Position numbers and translations under genes: made by a program. Of a stretch of DNA of 38,492 nucleotides, positions 28,833 to 38,492 are shown piece after piece. Position 1 is the first letter of the stretch. Every line of letters starts with the position of its first letter. The DNA lies in NCBI GenBank assembly GCA_020721775.1, contig DYLZ01000007.1, forward strand, positions 1 through 38,492, in the 5' to 3' direction. A model generated the notes under the pieces. It did not search any database. It saw nothing but the letters and a program-made list of their open reading frames with translations, and was not told where the DNA came from. This DNA comes from Sulfurovum sp. (GTDB lineage: Bacteria > Campylobacterota > Campylobacteria > Campylobacterales > Sulfurovaceae).

Positions 28833-30602
28833 TTATATATTATTTTCAAGCCATAAACTAAATATATAAAGCAACCATCCATGTTGTTTAAAATTACCGT
28901 TGTTTATATGTGAAAGCAAAAAATCTATCTCTTGATCTCTAAAAATTTGACTTTTTTTATTTACACTTCTTATCTTTTCAATCTCTTTTGACTCAACAAG
29001 CCACTCCATAAATGGATATGAAAATCCTTTTTTCTTTCGCAAAATTATCTCTTTTGGAAGATATTTTAAGCCAATTTTTCTAAGAAGATATTTTGTTTGA
29101 TTGTTTTTTATCTTCAAATTTGAATCAATCTTAAAAGAGAGCTCAACCAAATCTTGGTCTATCAAAGGAGTTCTTGCTTCAATTGAGTTTATCATAGAAG
29201 CTCGGTCAAGTTTTGTAAAGTAAAGTTCTCCTAAATGCGCCTTTATATCAATATAGCTATACCACTTAATCGGCTCCAAATCTATTAAATAATTTTCTAT
29301 GCATTCAAGCGATTCGTTATCTTTAATATTTTGTTTTAAAAATAGATTTTTTTGCAAATCGGTAAAAATCTCTCCTGTTGTTCTAAAAAGAGGAGAGCCT
29401 TCAAAAACTCTTTTATACCACTCCCACTCTTTGTTGAGCGAAAAGTTTGATTTAAAATAGTTTTTTAGCCAATTTTTATATCTTAAATTTTTAGCTTTTT
29501 CAATATCTAAAAATTCAAAATATTGCCTATATCCCATAAAAAGCTCATCACCGCCCTCTCCGCTTAATATAGCTTTAATACCATACTTTTTTACATTTTC
29601 AAATAAAAAGATCAAAGGAATTACAGCCGGATCTCCCAAAGGCTCATCTAAAGCAAAAAGAGCTTTTTGGATACTATCTAAAAAATTATTTTTATCCATA
29701 TAAACTTCATGATGGTTTGAGCCTATATGGTCTGCAACCTTTTTAGCAAATTCCAATTCACTATATTTTGGATAATCTCTATAACCGATAGAAAATGTTG
29801 TTAACCTCTTTTTTGTAGATGCAAAATAGCTAACAATAGAACTATCTATCCCGCCACTTAGAAATGAAGCAACCTCCACATCAGCTACAAGTCTATAATC
29901 AACCGCCTTTTGAACCGCCTCTTCTATTTTTTCAATTGCCTCATCTTCACTAAAAATAGAGCTTTCCTGTAAAAAATCATAATATTTTTTAATCTCTATT
30001 CTATTGTCTTTAAAGGTTAAAAAATAACCCGGCGAGAGTTTTTTAATACCTTTATAAAATGTCCTTGGCGATATAGAAGATCCATATGATAAATAGCAAG
30101 AGAGACTCTTTAGATCTATCTCTTTTTTTACAAAAGGCAATATTGCTTTTATCTCAGACGCAAATATAAATCTTTGTTCATCTTGATAGTAAAAAAGAGG
30201 TTTTTTACCGAATCTATCTCGAAAAAGATAAAAAATATTGCCGTCTTTTAGAGCGATTGCAAACATACCTCTTAAATAGTTTATAAAATAAAGCCCATAA
30301 GTTTTATAAGCAGCTATGATAGTTTCAGTATCGCTTTTTGTTTTAAAGTTAAACGGAAGTTTTTCTTTTAACTCTTTATAGTTATAAATCTCTCCATTAA
30401 AACTTAGAGCGATATCTTGATAAACAAATGGCTGATCCGCCTCCTTGTCTAAATCGATTATAGAGAGTCTATTGTGTCCTAAAAAGAAGTTTTTATCAAA
30501 GATATATGAGCTACTATCAGGACCTCTATGCTCCATCAAAAAAAGAGCATTTTTAGCCTCTTTTAAATCATACTCTCCAACTATTCCAAAAATTGCACAC
30601 AT
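28833..30602 (-). CDS. asnB: Asparagine synthase (glutamine-hydrolyzing)
   Basis: MCAIFGIVGEYD; MEHRGPDSS; SFLSGGIDSSIVSYFA; SIEARTPLIDQDLVE. Confidence 0.95.
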   Translation of the reverse strand: MCAIFGIVGEYDLKEAKNALFLMEHRGPDSSSYIFDKNFFLGHNRLSIIDLDKEADQPFVYQDIALSFNGEIYNYKELKEKLPFNFKTKSDTETIIAAYKTYGLYFINYLRGMFAIALKDGNIFYLFRDRFGKKPLFYYQDEQRFIFASEIKAILPFVKKEIDLKSLSCYLSYGSSISPRTFYKGIKKLSPGYFLTFKDNRIEIKKYYDFLQESSIFSEDEAIEKIEEAVQKAVDYRLVADVEVASFLSGGIDSSIVSYFASTKKRLTTFSIGYRDYPKYSELEFAKKVADHIGSNHHEVYMDKNNFLDSIQKALFALDEPLGDPAVIPLIFLFENVKKYGIKAILSGEGGDELFMGYRQYFEFLDIEKAKNLRYKNWLKNYFKSNFSLNKEWEWYKRVFEGSPLFRTTGEIFTDLQKNLFLKQNIKDNESLECIENYLIDLEPIKWYSYIDIKAHLGELYFTKLDRASMINSIEARTPLIDQDLVELSFKIDSNLKIKNNQTKYLLRKIGLKYLPKEIILRKKKGFSYPFMEWLVESKEIEKIRSVNKKSQIFRDQEIDFLLSHINNGNFKQHGWLLYIFSLWLENNI

Positions 30603-30763
30603 CTATAATTTCTCTACAAAATAAAAATATTTACTATCTTATTGCGACAAAAACTTATCGCTTTTATTTTATTTTTAATTCATCAATAAAACAATTTAGG
30701 TATTTTACCTGATATTTTAAAAAATATCTTTCTAATTTTTTAAAACCAACTCAAAGTTATGCG

Positions 30764-30782
30764 ATTGTATAATTAATACAAT
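30764..30782. promoter_or_regulatory. Inverted repeat ATTGTAT-aatta-ATACAAT overlapping a -10 (TATAAT) upstream of ybgC
   Basis: 7-bp perfect arms; TATAAT 30768-30773. Confidence 0.4.
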
Positions 30783-30799
30783 ATTCAATAGGATTGATA

Positions 30800-31165
30800 G
30801 TGAAAATCAGAGTTTATTACGAAGATACCGATGCGGGCGGAGTAGTTTATCACACCAACTATATCAAATATTGCGAAAGAGCAAGAAGCGATCTCTTTTT
30901 TGCTAAAGGTTTATCTCCCGTGATAAATGATACACATTTTGTGGTTAGCGAACTTGAGTGCAAATTTTATAAACCTGCCAAACTCGGAGATATACTTGAG
31001 GTTAAAACTGCACTTATTGAGATAAAAAATGCTTCCCTTTTGTTAGAACAAACAATATATAAAGAAAGTGAAAAAATTTTTGAAATGCAAATCAAGCTTG
31101 GATTTGTCGATACAAATGGTAAAATAACAAAAATTCCAGATGAATTAAAAACTATATTTAACTAA
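30800..31165 (+). CDS. ybgC: YbgC/FadM-family acyl-CoA thioesterase
   Basis: KIRVYYEDTDAGGVVYHTNYIKYCERARSD; GTG 30800 preferred to the track TTG 30794. Confidence 0.92.
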   Translation: MKIRVYYEDTDAGGVVYHTNYIKYCERARSDLFFAKGLSPVINDTHFVVSELECKFYKPAKLGDILEVKTALIEIKNASLLLEQTIYKESEKIFEMQIKLGFVDTNGKITKIPDELKTIFN

Positions 31166-31168
31166 TAA

Positions 31169-31732
31169 TCATTTTTTCTTACACCAACATCCATTCTCGT
31201 GATCATTTACTATACCGCATGCCTGCATAAATGCATAAATGGTCGTTGAGCCTATAAATTTAAATCCTCGTTTTTTTAGCTCCTTAGTTATCTCATCAGA
31301 GATATTAGAAGTGCATTGCGCATCTTTATAAAAAGATACATCATTAACTATTTGCTCTCCGCCAACCTTGCTCCAAAAATAGTTATCAAGTGAGCCAAAC
31401 TCTTTTACTATCTCCAAAAATCTTTTGGCATTGGAGATAATTGCTTCTATTTTTGGACGGCTTTTTATAACAAGCCCGCTATTTATAATTCTATCAATAT
31501 CATTATCAGAATATAGGGCAACTTTTTGCAGATCAAATCCGGCAAAGACTTGCCTGTATCCTTCTCGTTTTTTAAGCACCGTAAGCCAGCTAAGCCCTGC
31601 TGATTGCGTCTCAAGGCTGAAAAGTTCAAACAGAGCCTGATCGTTATGTAGAGGTTTACCCCACTCCTCATCATGATATGCAACATAAATAGGATCACTA
31701 AGTTTTACCCATCCGCACCGTTTTTTATCCAT
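31169..31732 (-). CDS. tag: DNA-3-methyladenine glycosylase I
   Basis: KKRCGWVKLSDPIYVAYHDEEWGKPLHND; SWLTVLKKREGYRQVFAGFD. Confidence 0.93.
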   Translation of the reverse strand: MDKKRCGWVKLSDPIYVAYHDEEWGKPLHNDQALFELFSLETQSAGLSWLTVLKKREGYRQVFAGFDLQKVALYSDNDIDRIINSGLVIKSRPKIEAIISNAKRFLEIVKEFGSLDNYFWSKVGGEQIVNDVSFYKDAQCTSNISDEITKELKKRGFKFIGSTTIYAFMQACGIVNDHENGCWCKKK

Positions 31733-31866
31733 TTTTGTTTTGCCTTTTGTGTTTACAGAAAATATTATCATAAAGAAATAATCGGTTGATTAATAATGCT
31801 ATGTGATTAAAATTTAAAAAGAAGAATATTTTAAAATGTAATTGAGCAGAACACTCTGCTCAAATT

Positions 31867-34440
31867 TTATCTAACCATCGCCTTAAGATCAGCGCTTGAA
31901 ACTTTATCAAAGTTTAGATATTTATAAACTTTTGGAGCCATTTGCGGAGTAATTTTCTTGTTAACTATACTCATATACTCCTCTTTTGAAGGAATTTTAC
32001 CTAAAAGAGCGACAACTGCTGCAACTTCAGCAGAACCCAAATAAACTTTTGTATCCTTGCCAAGACGGTTATCAAAATTTCTGGTACTTGTACTAAATAC
32101 AGTTGATCCGGCGCTTGCTTGAGCTTGATTACCCATACACAAAGAACATCCCGGTATCTCTGTTCTGGCTCCTGCTGTGCCAAATACAGCGTAATATCCC
32201 TCTTCTATTAGAGTTTTTTCATCCATTTTTGTAGGAGGCGCTATCCAAAGTTTTGTTTTAACAGCACCCTCACCTCGTAAAACTTCACCAAGTGCTCTAA
32301 ATAGACCGATATTTGTCATACAGCTTCCGACAAATACCTCTTGAATATCTTTTGGTCTTTTTTCATCTGCTAGTATTTCACTTAGTGTTGCCACATCATC
32401 CGGATCATTAGGACAAGCCAGTATAGGCTCTGTAATTTCATTTAAGTCTATCTCGATAACTGCCGCATACTCTGCGTCTTTATCGGCTTCCATAAGGGTT
32501 GGATTCGCAAGCCACTCTTTCATTTTATCCGCTCTTCTTTGAAGAGTTTTGGCATCTTCATATCCTTGCTCTATCATCTCTTCTATAAGCGCAATATTGG
32601 AATTTAAATATTCAATAATCGGCTCTTTGTTTAGTTTTACTGTACAGGCAGCTGCGCTTCTCTCAGCACTTGCATCGCTTAGTTCAAATGCTTGTTCGCA
32701 TTTTAAATTCTCAAGACCTTCAATCTCTAACACTCTGCCGTTAAAGATATTTTTCTTGCCTTTCTTCTCAACTGTTAAAAGTCCCGCTTTGATAGCGAAG
32801 TAAGGAATTGAATTTACAAGGTCTCTTAGAGTGATGCCCGGCTGCATTTCGCCTTTAAATCTAACCAAAACAGACTCAGGCATAGTCAGCGGCATCATAC
32901 CAGTAACTCCTGCAAAGGCTACAAGTCCGCTTCCTGCAGGGAAAGAAATACCGATAGGAAATCTTGTATGACTGTCTCCGCCTGTTCCGACAGTATCAGG
33001 CAAACAAAGTCTGTTTAGCCATGAGTGGATAACACCGTCACCCGGTCTTAAAATCACGCCTTTTCTGCTTGTCCAAAATTCAGGCAATGTATGCTGAAGC
33101 TCGATATCTGCAGGTTTTGGATAAGCTGCGGTATGACAGAAAGACTGCATAACCATATCAGCACCAAAGCTAAGAGCTGCAAGCTCTTTTATCTCGTCTC
33201 TTGTCATAGGTCCTGTCGTATCTTGACTTCCGACTGTTGTCGCGATAGGCTCAACATACATACCTGCTCTCACGCCTTTCATGCCGCAAGCGCGTCCTAC
33301 TATTTTTTGAGCCAAAGTATAACCTTTGCCGCTATCAGCCGGCTGTTCAGGAGTTGCAAAAAGTGTTGATGCTCCAAGCTTGAGCGCTTCTCTTGCTTTA
33401 GCTGTTAAGCCTTTACCGATAATTAGCGGGATTCTCCCACCTGCTCTCATTTCATCCGGAATAGTATTTGGAGAAAGTTTAAATCTGCTTACAACTTCTC
33501 CGTTTTTCTCTATAACGCCGTCATACGGTTTAACAACTATCTCATCTCCTGTCTCTAAAGCTTCTACCGGAGCTTGTATAGGTAAACATCCGCTATCTTC
33601 TGCAGTATTAAAGAAAATCGGAGCAATGATACTGCCGATCACCACACCTGCTGTTCTTTTATTTGGAATACCCGGAATATCTTTCCCTATATGCCATTGA
33701 AGAGAGTTAATGGCTGATTTTCTACTGCTTCCGGTTCCTACAACATCACCGACATAAGCAAGCGGATGACCTTTTTCTTTAAGTTTTGCCATAGTTTCAA
33801 GCGGTTTTTCCATACGAGCGCACAGCATTGAGTTCGCATGAAGCGGAATATCAGCTCTGGTAAATGCTTCACTTGCAGGGCTTAGATCATCCGTGTTTGT
33901 CTCACCCGGAACTTTATAAACCGTGAGTGTTATCTCACGAGCAAGTTCGGGTCTGTTTGTAAACCATTCGCCGTTAGCCCAAGACTCAATAACTTCTTTT
34001 GCAAACATATTACCTTGATCCATAAGATCTTTTACATCATTAAAAGAGTCATATACCAAAATAGTATTTTTAAGCTCATCTGCAGCAGCTTGAGCTACTT
34101 CTACATGAGGGTGTTTCAATGCTTCTACAAGCGGTCCGACATTATATCCGCCACCCATTTTTCCCAAAATTTTAACAGCATGTACTTTATCTATCGCATG
34201 GGATGTTGCATCACCTTGAACTATTGCATTTAAAAATGCGGCTTTGACATAAGCAGCGTCATCAACGCCGCCGTTAATTCTATCTTCCAATAAACTAAGC
34301 GCATAATCTTGATCTTCGATAGGTGTTGCTTTTAGTAACTCTACTAATTCGGCTGTTTGCTTTGCATTAAGTGCCAATGGCGGAACACCAAGCGCTTCTC
34401 GCTCAAATGTGTGAGCTTTGTACTCTTCCAATAGTGACAT
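31867..34440 (-). CDS. acnB: Aconitate hydratase B
   Basis: [58 protein letters not shown]. Confidence 0.98.
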   Translation of the reverse strand: MSLLEEYKAHTFEREALGVPPLALNAKQTAELVELLKATPIEDQDYALSLLEDRINGGVDDAAYVKAAFLNAIVQGDATSHAIDKVHAVKILGKMGGGYNVGPLVEALKHPHVEVAQAAADELKNTILVYDSFNDVKDLMDQGNMFAKEVIESWANGEWFTNRPELAREITLTVYKVPGETNTDDLSPASEAFTRADIPLHANSMLCARMEKPLETMAKLKEKGHPLAYVGDVVGTGSSRKSAINSLQWHIGKDIPGIPNKRTAGVVIGSIIAPIFFNTAEDSGCLPIQAPVEALETGDEIVVKPYDGVIEKNGEVVSRFKLSPNTIPDEMRAGGRIPLIIGKGLTAKAREALKLGASTLFATPEQPADSGKGYTLAQKIVGRACGMKGVRAGMYVEPIATTVGSQDTTGPMTRDEIKELAALSFGADMVMQSFCHTAAYPKPADIELQHTLPEFWTSRKGVILRPGDGVIHSWLNRLCLPDTVGTGGDSHTRFPIGISFPAGSGLVAFAGVTGMMPLTMPESVLVRFKGEMQPGITLRDLVNSIPYFAIKAGLLTVEKKGKKNIFNGRVLEIEGLENLKCEQAFELSDASAERSAAACTVKLNKEPIIEYLNSNIALIEEMIEQGYEDAKTLQRRADKMKEWLANPTLMEADKDAEYAAVIEIDLNEITEPILACPNDPDDVATLSEILADEKRPKDIQEVFVGSCMTNIGLFRALGEVLRGEGAVKTKLWIAPPTKMDEKTLIEEGYYAVFGTAGARTEIPGCSLCMGNQAQASAGSTVFSTSTRNFDNRLGKDTKVYLGSAEVAAVVALLGKIPSKEEYMSIVNKKITPQMAPKVYKYLNFDKVSSADLKAMVR

Positions 34441-34534
34441 AATAATCTCCATATATTAATATAACAATAAATATTATCTACTCTTGTCTAAAATATGGAT
34501 TTTTTAACAATTTTAAAAAACAGAAGAACCTCTC

Positions 34535-34553
34535 TTGTATCAAATTGTTACAA
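34535..34553. promoter_or_regulatory. Imperfect palindrome TTGTATCAAATTGTTACAA upstream of acnB
   Basis: One mismatched pair plus centre base. Confidence 0.35.
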
Positions 34554-34569
34554 AGGAAACATCGGCAGA

Positions 34570-35031
34570 TTATTTCTCTTCGTTAGTTTTTTTCTGTTTG
34601 CCTTTGTTTTTTGTTTTGCTTTTATCGATATCTTTTTTCTTTCTAAAGAGATGATATTTTTCTTTTTTTAAAATTTTCTCTATATACTCATCATCAACTT
34701 TTTTTGCATTCATCCAAACGCCTGACGGACATCTAACTTCAAGCTTTTTCTTTTCTCTGAGCTTGATTATTTTTTTAGGCGTCATCGCTTTGTCAACAGG
34801 CGAAAAGTCTTCATTGCACAAATCAATATCATTTCTAAAAAAGAGCGTTTGTTTTTTGAAATTTCCCCAGCCGGGAATTCCCTCATCAGTATATGGCACT
34901 TCGTAGCCGTTTTCAAATTCAACCATAAGAGAATAGTAGCTGTCCGGAAAAATATCTACTATTTTTCCTTTTCCAAATATCAAACCATAAACTTTATCAC
35001 CGATCTTTGCATCAGAAAAATATGCCATCAC
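34570..35031 (-). CDS. Hypothetical protein with lysine-rich C-terminus (start probably 35028)
   Basis: FSDAKIGDKVYGLIFGKGKIVDIFPDSYYSLMVEFENGYEVPYTDEG; basic tail. Confidence 0.6.
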   Translation of the reverse strand: MMAYFSDAKIGDKVYGLIFGKGKIVDIFPDSYYSLMVEFENGYEVPYTDEGIPGWGNFKKQTLFFRNDIDLCNEDFSPVDKAMTPKKIIKLREKKKLEVRCPSGVWMNAKKVDDEYIEKILKKEKYHLFRKKKDIDKSKTKNKGKQKKTNEEK

Positions 35032-35079
35032 TGCTCCTTATTTAAATATGAAATATTATATCAAATTATGACACATCTA

Positions 35080-37341
35080 TTACAAAATTTCTCTATTTCC
35101 TTTGTTATTTGGAGGACTCAATACCCCTCTTGCTTCGAGCTGTTCTATGATATTTGCGGCTCTGTTGTATCCTATCTGCAATTTTCTCTGCAGGTATGAA
35201 ATGGATGTTTTATTGTCTGTTAAAATAACCTCTTTTGCCTGCTCGTACAATGGGTCAAGGTCTTCAACATTTAAAATCTCCCCACTCTTGCCGTTTTGCC
35301 CATCGCTTGTCAGATAACTTTCATCATATTCGGGCATTCTTTGGGCTTTTAAAAATTCCACTATCTGCTCTATCTCATCTTCTGTGTTCCATGGTGCATG
35401 AAGCCTTACAAGTCCTACTGCACCAGGAGGCGTAAAGAGTGCATCCCCGCGGCCGAGCAAGCTTTCAGCTCCTACTGAATCAAGTATAACCTTAGAATCG
35501 ATCCTCGTACCGACCCTGTAACTAAGACGAGATGGAAGATTTGCTTTTATAAGCCCTGTTACGACATCGACACTCGGTCTTTGTGTGGCAACTATGAGGT
35601 GTATTCCGCTTGCTCTTGCCATTTGGGCAAGTCTTGCTATCGAGTATTCAACCTCTTTTCCGCCGTTCATCATAAGGTCAGCCAGCTCATCAATAACTAC
35701 AACAATATAAGGCATAGTTTTAGCTGAGCCGTCTTTGCTTACTTTTTCATTATAACTCTCTATATTTTTGGTACGATTTTCTGCCATAAGCATATATCGC
35801 CTTTCCATCTCTCCTACCATATTTGATAAAGCGGCAATTGCTTTTTTAGGAGATGTGATAACCGGTGTTATAAGGTGCGGTATATCATTGTAGATAGAAA
35901 ACTCAAGCATCTTTGGATCTATCATCATAAGTTTAAGTTGATCCGGGTCATTTCTATAAAGAAGCGAGAGTATCATCGCATTAATGCCCACAGATTTTCC
36001 GCTTCCCGTTGTTCCTGCGATCAGCAAGTGAGGTAGTTTTTTTATGTCCGTTACAAACGGTTTGCCGACTATATCTTTACCTAGAGCCACCGTTAGGGGA
36101 GACTTTGACTCTCTAAATACAGGATCTTCTAAAATTTCTCTTAGATAAATTGTCTGCGTTTCGTCATTTGGTATCTCGATACCTACAACATCACGCCCTG
36201 GGATCGGGGCTTGTATCCTGATGGTTTCGGCGCTTAACGCCATAGCCAAGTCATCTTGAAGTCCCAATATCTTTGAAACCTTAACATGCGGAGCAGGCTT
36301 AAATTCAAATGTAGTAACAAGCGGTCCTGTGTATGTCCTAACTACATCTCCTTCTATATTGAACTTTTTTAATTTTTCCAAAAGCTCTTTTATCTTTCTG
36401 TCGATCTCTGCTTCGTTTATCTTTTTTGAAGCTCGAGGGGCTTTTTGTAAAAAATCCAATTTAGGCAATTTAAAATTTTTTGGAATTGGTGCTGCTCCTT
36501 TGTCTATTTGGGACATTAGTTTTGAGTTTTCTTCCAGCTCATCGACTATTTCTACACTTTTTGTAGGTTTGATTGTTTTTAAAAAATTATTATCTTTAGT
36601 TTCATTAACTTCAAAACCGATACTTTGGAGCGGCTCTACAAATGATGAAGTTGTTTTCACGGCAGGATTTTCTTTTATCTCTTTTTGAGTCGCAATAGCA
36701 TGATCATAAGATGGCTTTTGTGGCTTTGCATTAGCAATATTAACAAAATCGTCATCCGCCATAGAAGCATCGAATGGATTTTTAAAAACTGCTTTTATTT
36801 TTAAGCCTGCTTTTTTAAAAAGATCATTAAAGGGTGTAAAAAATGACTTTAAAAAACTCTCTCTTTTTTGATTATATCTTTTCTCTTCACGGATAGTCTT
36901 ATTTTTAATTTTATAGAAAAACTCAGACCAATCAAAATCATCATCAACTACGAGTATCAAGCTTATTAGCATTATCATAAACCAAAAAAGCCATAAACCA
37001 AGCTTGCCTATATAAGGAACAAGAAAATCAACTAAATTAAATCCCACATATCCGGCGTTATCTGGAGAAAAAATAAGACCGCCCAATAAGAACGATCCTA
37101 TAAAAAAAAGTATCCATCCTACGATAAAATCAGCCTGTTTTACAAGATTGATATTTTTGTATATTTTATAAAGAGGAAAAAGCAATAGTAGCAAATTTAT
37201 ATAAGCGATGTAACCGAAAAGCTCGATATTTGTTTCGCCGACTATCTTGCCAACCTTACCTACTATCTGCGTATCATGAAACAATGTTGAAAATGCGCCG
37301 TAGATAAGCACGATTATGCTTATGATCATTGTTAATTTCAA
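35080..37341 (-). CDS. ftsK: DNA translocase FtsK
   Basis: N-terminal TM; LLIAGTTGSGKSVGINAMILSLL; VVVIDELADLMM; C-terminal winged-helix gamma domain. Confidence 0.96.
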   Translation of the reverse strand: MKLTMIISIIVLIYGAFSTLFHDTQIVGKVGKIVGETNIELFGYIAYINLLLLLFPLYKIYKNINLVKQADFIVGWILFFIGSFLLGGLIFSPDNAGYVGFNLVDFLVPYIGKLGLWLFWFMIMLISLILVVDDDFDWSEFFYKIKNKTIREEKRYNQKRESFLKSFFTPFNDLFKKAGLKIKAVFKNPFDASMADDDFVNIANAKPQKPSYDHAIATQKEIKENPAVKTTSSFVEPLQSIGFEVNETKDNNFLKTIKPTKSVEIVDELEENSKLMSQIDKGAAPIPKNFKLPKLDFLQKAPRASKKINEAEIDRKIKELLEKLKKFNIEGDVVRTYTGPLVTTFEFKPAPHVKVSKILGLQDDLAMALSAETIRIQAPIPGRDVVGIEIPNDETQTIYLREILEDPVFRESKSPLTVALGKDIVGKPFVTDIKKLPHLLIAGTTGSGKSVGINAMILSLLYRNDPDQLKLMMIDPKMLEFSIYNDIPHLITPVITSPKKAIAALSNMVGEMERRYMLMAENRTKNIESYNEKVSKDGSAKTMPYIVVVIDELADLMMNGGKEVEYSIARLAQMARASGIHLIVATQRPSVDVVTGLIKANLPSRLSYRVGTRIDSKVILDSVGAESLLGRGDALFTPPGAVGLVRLHAPWNTEDEIEQIVEFLKAQRMPEYDESYLTSDGQNGKSGEILNVEDLDPLYEQAKEVILTDNKTSISYLQRKLQIGYNRAANIIEQLEARGVLSPPNNKGNREIL

Positions 37342-37455
37342 ATAAACTCCAAGGCCATAGATTTATGATATTATAACTTAAATTGTCTAATTTAAAAAAC
37401 TTTATTTTAAACGCACTTTAAGTTGATTTTTGTAAAATTCTGCTGCTAAATCAAT

Positions 37456-37540
37456 GCCTTGGTGGTGAAACTGGTAGACACGCCAGACTCAAAATCTGGT
37501 GAGCTTGCTCGTGTCGGTTCGAGTCCGACCCAAGGTACCA
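37456..37540 (+). tRNA. tRNA-Leu (anticodon CAA)
   Basis: GCCTTGG acceptor; CCAGA-CTCAAAA-TCTGG anticodon arm; long variable arm; GGTTCGAGTCC; encoded CCA. Confidence 0.93.
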
Positions 37541-37646
37541 TTAATTATAACATAATGTTGTCAATGTGACGACTTCAGCAGTCAGCTCACGCAACTAGTT
37601 GCTTATAGTAAAAATAGATTGGCATTAATCAATACTTCATATCGGT

Positions 37647-37721
37647 GCGGGCGTAGCTCAGGGGTAGAGCATAACCTTGCCAAGGTTAGGGTCGAGGGTT
37701 CGAATCCCTTCGCCCGCTCCA
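37647..37721 (+). tRNA. tRNA-Gly (anticodon GCC)
   Basis: GCGGGCG acceptor; TAACC-TTGCCAA-GGTTA anticodon arm; GGTTCGAATCC; encoded CCA. Confidence 0.95.
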
Positions 37722-37745
37722 AAAAATTTCAAAAAACAATCAATA

Positions 37746-38492
37746 CTAAATCTCAAAAGAAAAAGTTGAACCTTTATCTAATTGACTTTCTATCTTAAGT
37801 TCGCTTCCATGCATATCCAATATTTTTTTAACGATAGACAAACCAAGCCCCATGGAGTTATCCCAACTGTGTTCACCGGATCTAAAAAACTTTTTAGTAA
37901 CTTTTTCCAAATTTTGAGCCGATATACCTACGCCGCTATCAACTATCTCTACCGTTTTTGGATTTATAAAAATATCAATATCATCTTTTGAATATTTGAT
38001 GGCATTTTCGGTTAAATTTTTTATCACAATTTCGAGCAACATCTTATCTGCCTCAACAACCCTGTCGCTGCCGTGAATATTGATAATCCTATACGGATAT
38101 CGCTCCAATAGTGCATTTTTGACATCCTCTACAAGCGGAAGTAAGTTAAATTTTTGCGCATTAAAAGTTGCCTGTCCATTTTCAAATTTATTCCACAATA
38201 CAAGTCTTGACAAAAGCGACTCTATCTTTTGACTATTGTTGTAAATCTTATCCAAAAATCGGTTCCTCAACTCTTCATCCATATCCTTATCTTCTTGCAA
38301 TGTAGAAGCATATCCTACTATTGAAGCGATAGGATTTCTAAATTCATGAGCAAGCGCTGAGATCATATCGTTTCTCTGTCTATTTTTAAGTTTGAGCTTA
38401 GCATCCATTTTGGCTTTCAAAACTTTTCTTTTTTGGGACTGTCTTATAAGAGTATCCGCCTCCTCTTGTATCTCATTAAGTAAATTATTTTC
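37746..38492 (-). CDS. Sensor histidine kinase, C-terminal part (truncated by the window edge)
   Basis: DMISALAHEFRNPIASIVGYAS H-box; NLTENAIKYS N-box; GLGLSIVKKILDMHGSELKIES; frame open to 38492. Confidence 0.92.
   Translation of the reverse strand, partial: ENNLLNEIQEEADTLIRQSQKRKVLKAKMDAKLKLKNRQRNDMISALAHEFRNPIASIVGYASTLQEDKDMDEELRNRFLDKIYNNSQKIESLLSRLVLWNKFENGQATFNAQKFNLLPLVEDVKNALLERYPYRIINIHGSDRVVEADKMLLEIVIKNLTENAIKYSKDDIDIFINPKTVEIVDSGVGISAQNLEKVTKKFFRSGEHSWDNSMGLGLSIVKKILDMHGSELKIESQLDKGSTFSFEI

Noticed and set aside
32549-33700. Several + strand ORFs antisense to acnB
   Set aside because: Shadow ORFs opposite a conserved 858-aa enzyme, no motifs.
1-38492. CRISPR array, prophage, integron or complete insertion sequence
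   Set aside because: No regularly spaced repeats, cas, integrase or transposase genes found.

Overview
The window looks like a chromosomal segment of a Campylobacterota (Epsilonproteobacteria) genome: AT-rich, gene-dense and mostly housekeeping. On the + strand are yidD, pyrC, an aminotransferase IV, a HAD phosphatase, the lpxB-queH-fabZ-lpxA-clpX-mreB-mreC-carB run, a short Sua5-like protein, a HIT protein, a ZnuA/C/B-type transporter and ybgC. On the - strand are murU-amgK-anmK, a RelE/Phd toxin-antitoxin pair, an SSS symporter, a secreted amidase, atpZ, hemL, an L,D-transpeptidase, asnB, tag, acnB, ftsK and a histidine kinase that runs off the window end. tRNA-Leu(CAA) and tRNA-Gly(GCC) lie near the right end. 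No CRISPR array, prophage or complete IS was found. The best leads are: (1) a compact peptidoglycan-recycling locus (AnmK-AmgK-MurU, with a secreted amidase and an SSS symporter on the same strand); (2) an unexplained 113-nt structured element between znuB and asnB, with an 18-bp stem whose only non-Watson-Crick pairs are G.U on the + strand; (3) a second nested stem-loop of about 91 nt in a divergent promoter region next to small membrane proteins and a mini-XRE regulator; (4) a MazF-type TA module flanked by a decayed, near-identical fragment of the neighbouring L,D-transpeptidase gene; (5) a mini-XRE gene whose promoter is bracketed by two near-identical 12-bp palindromes; (6) an aldo/keto reductase pseudogene. 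Product names come from reading motifs and overall similarity from memory. No database search or folding program was run.
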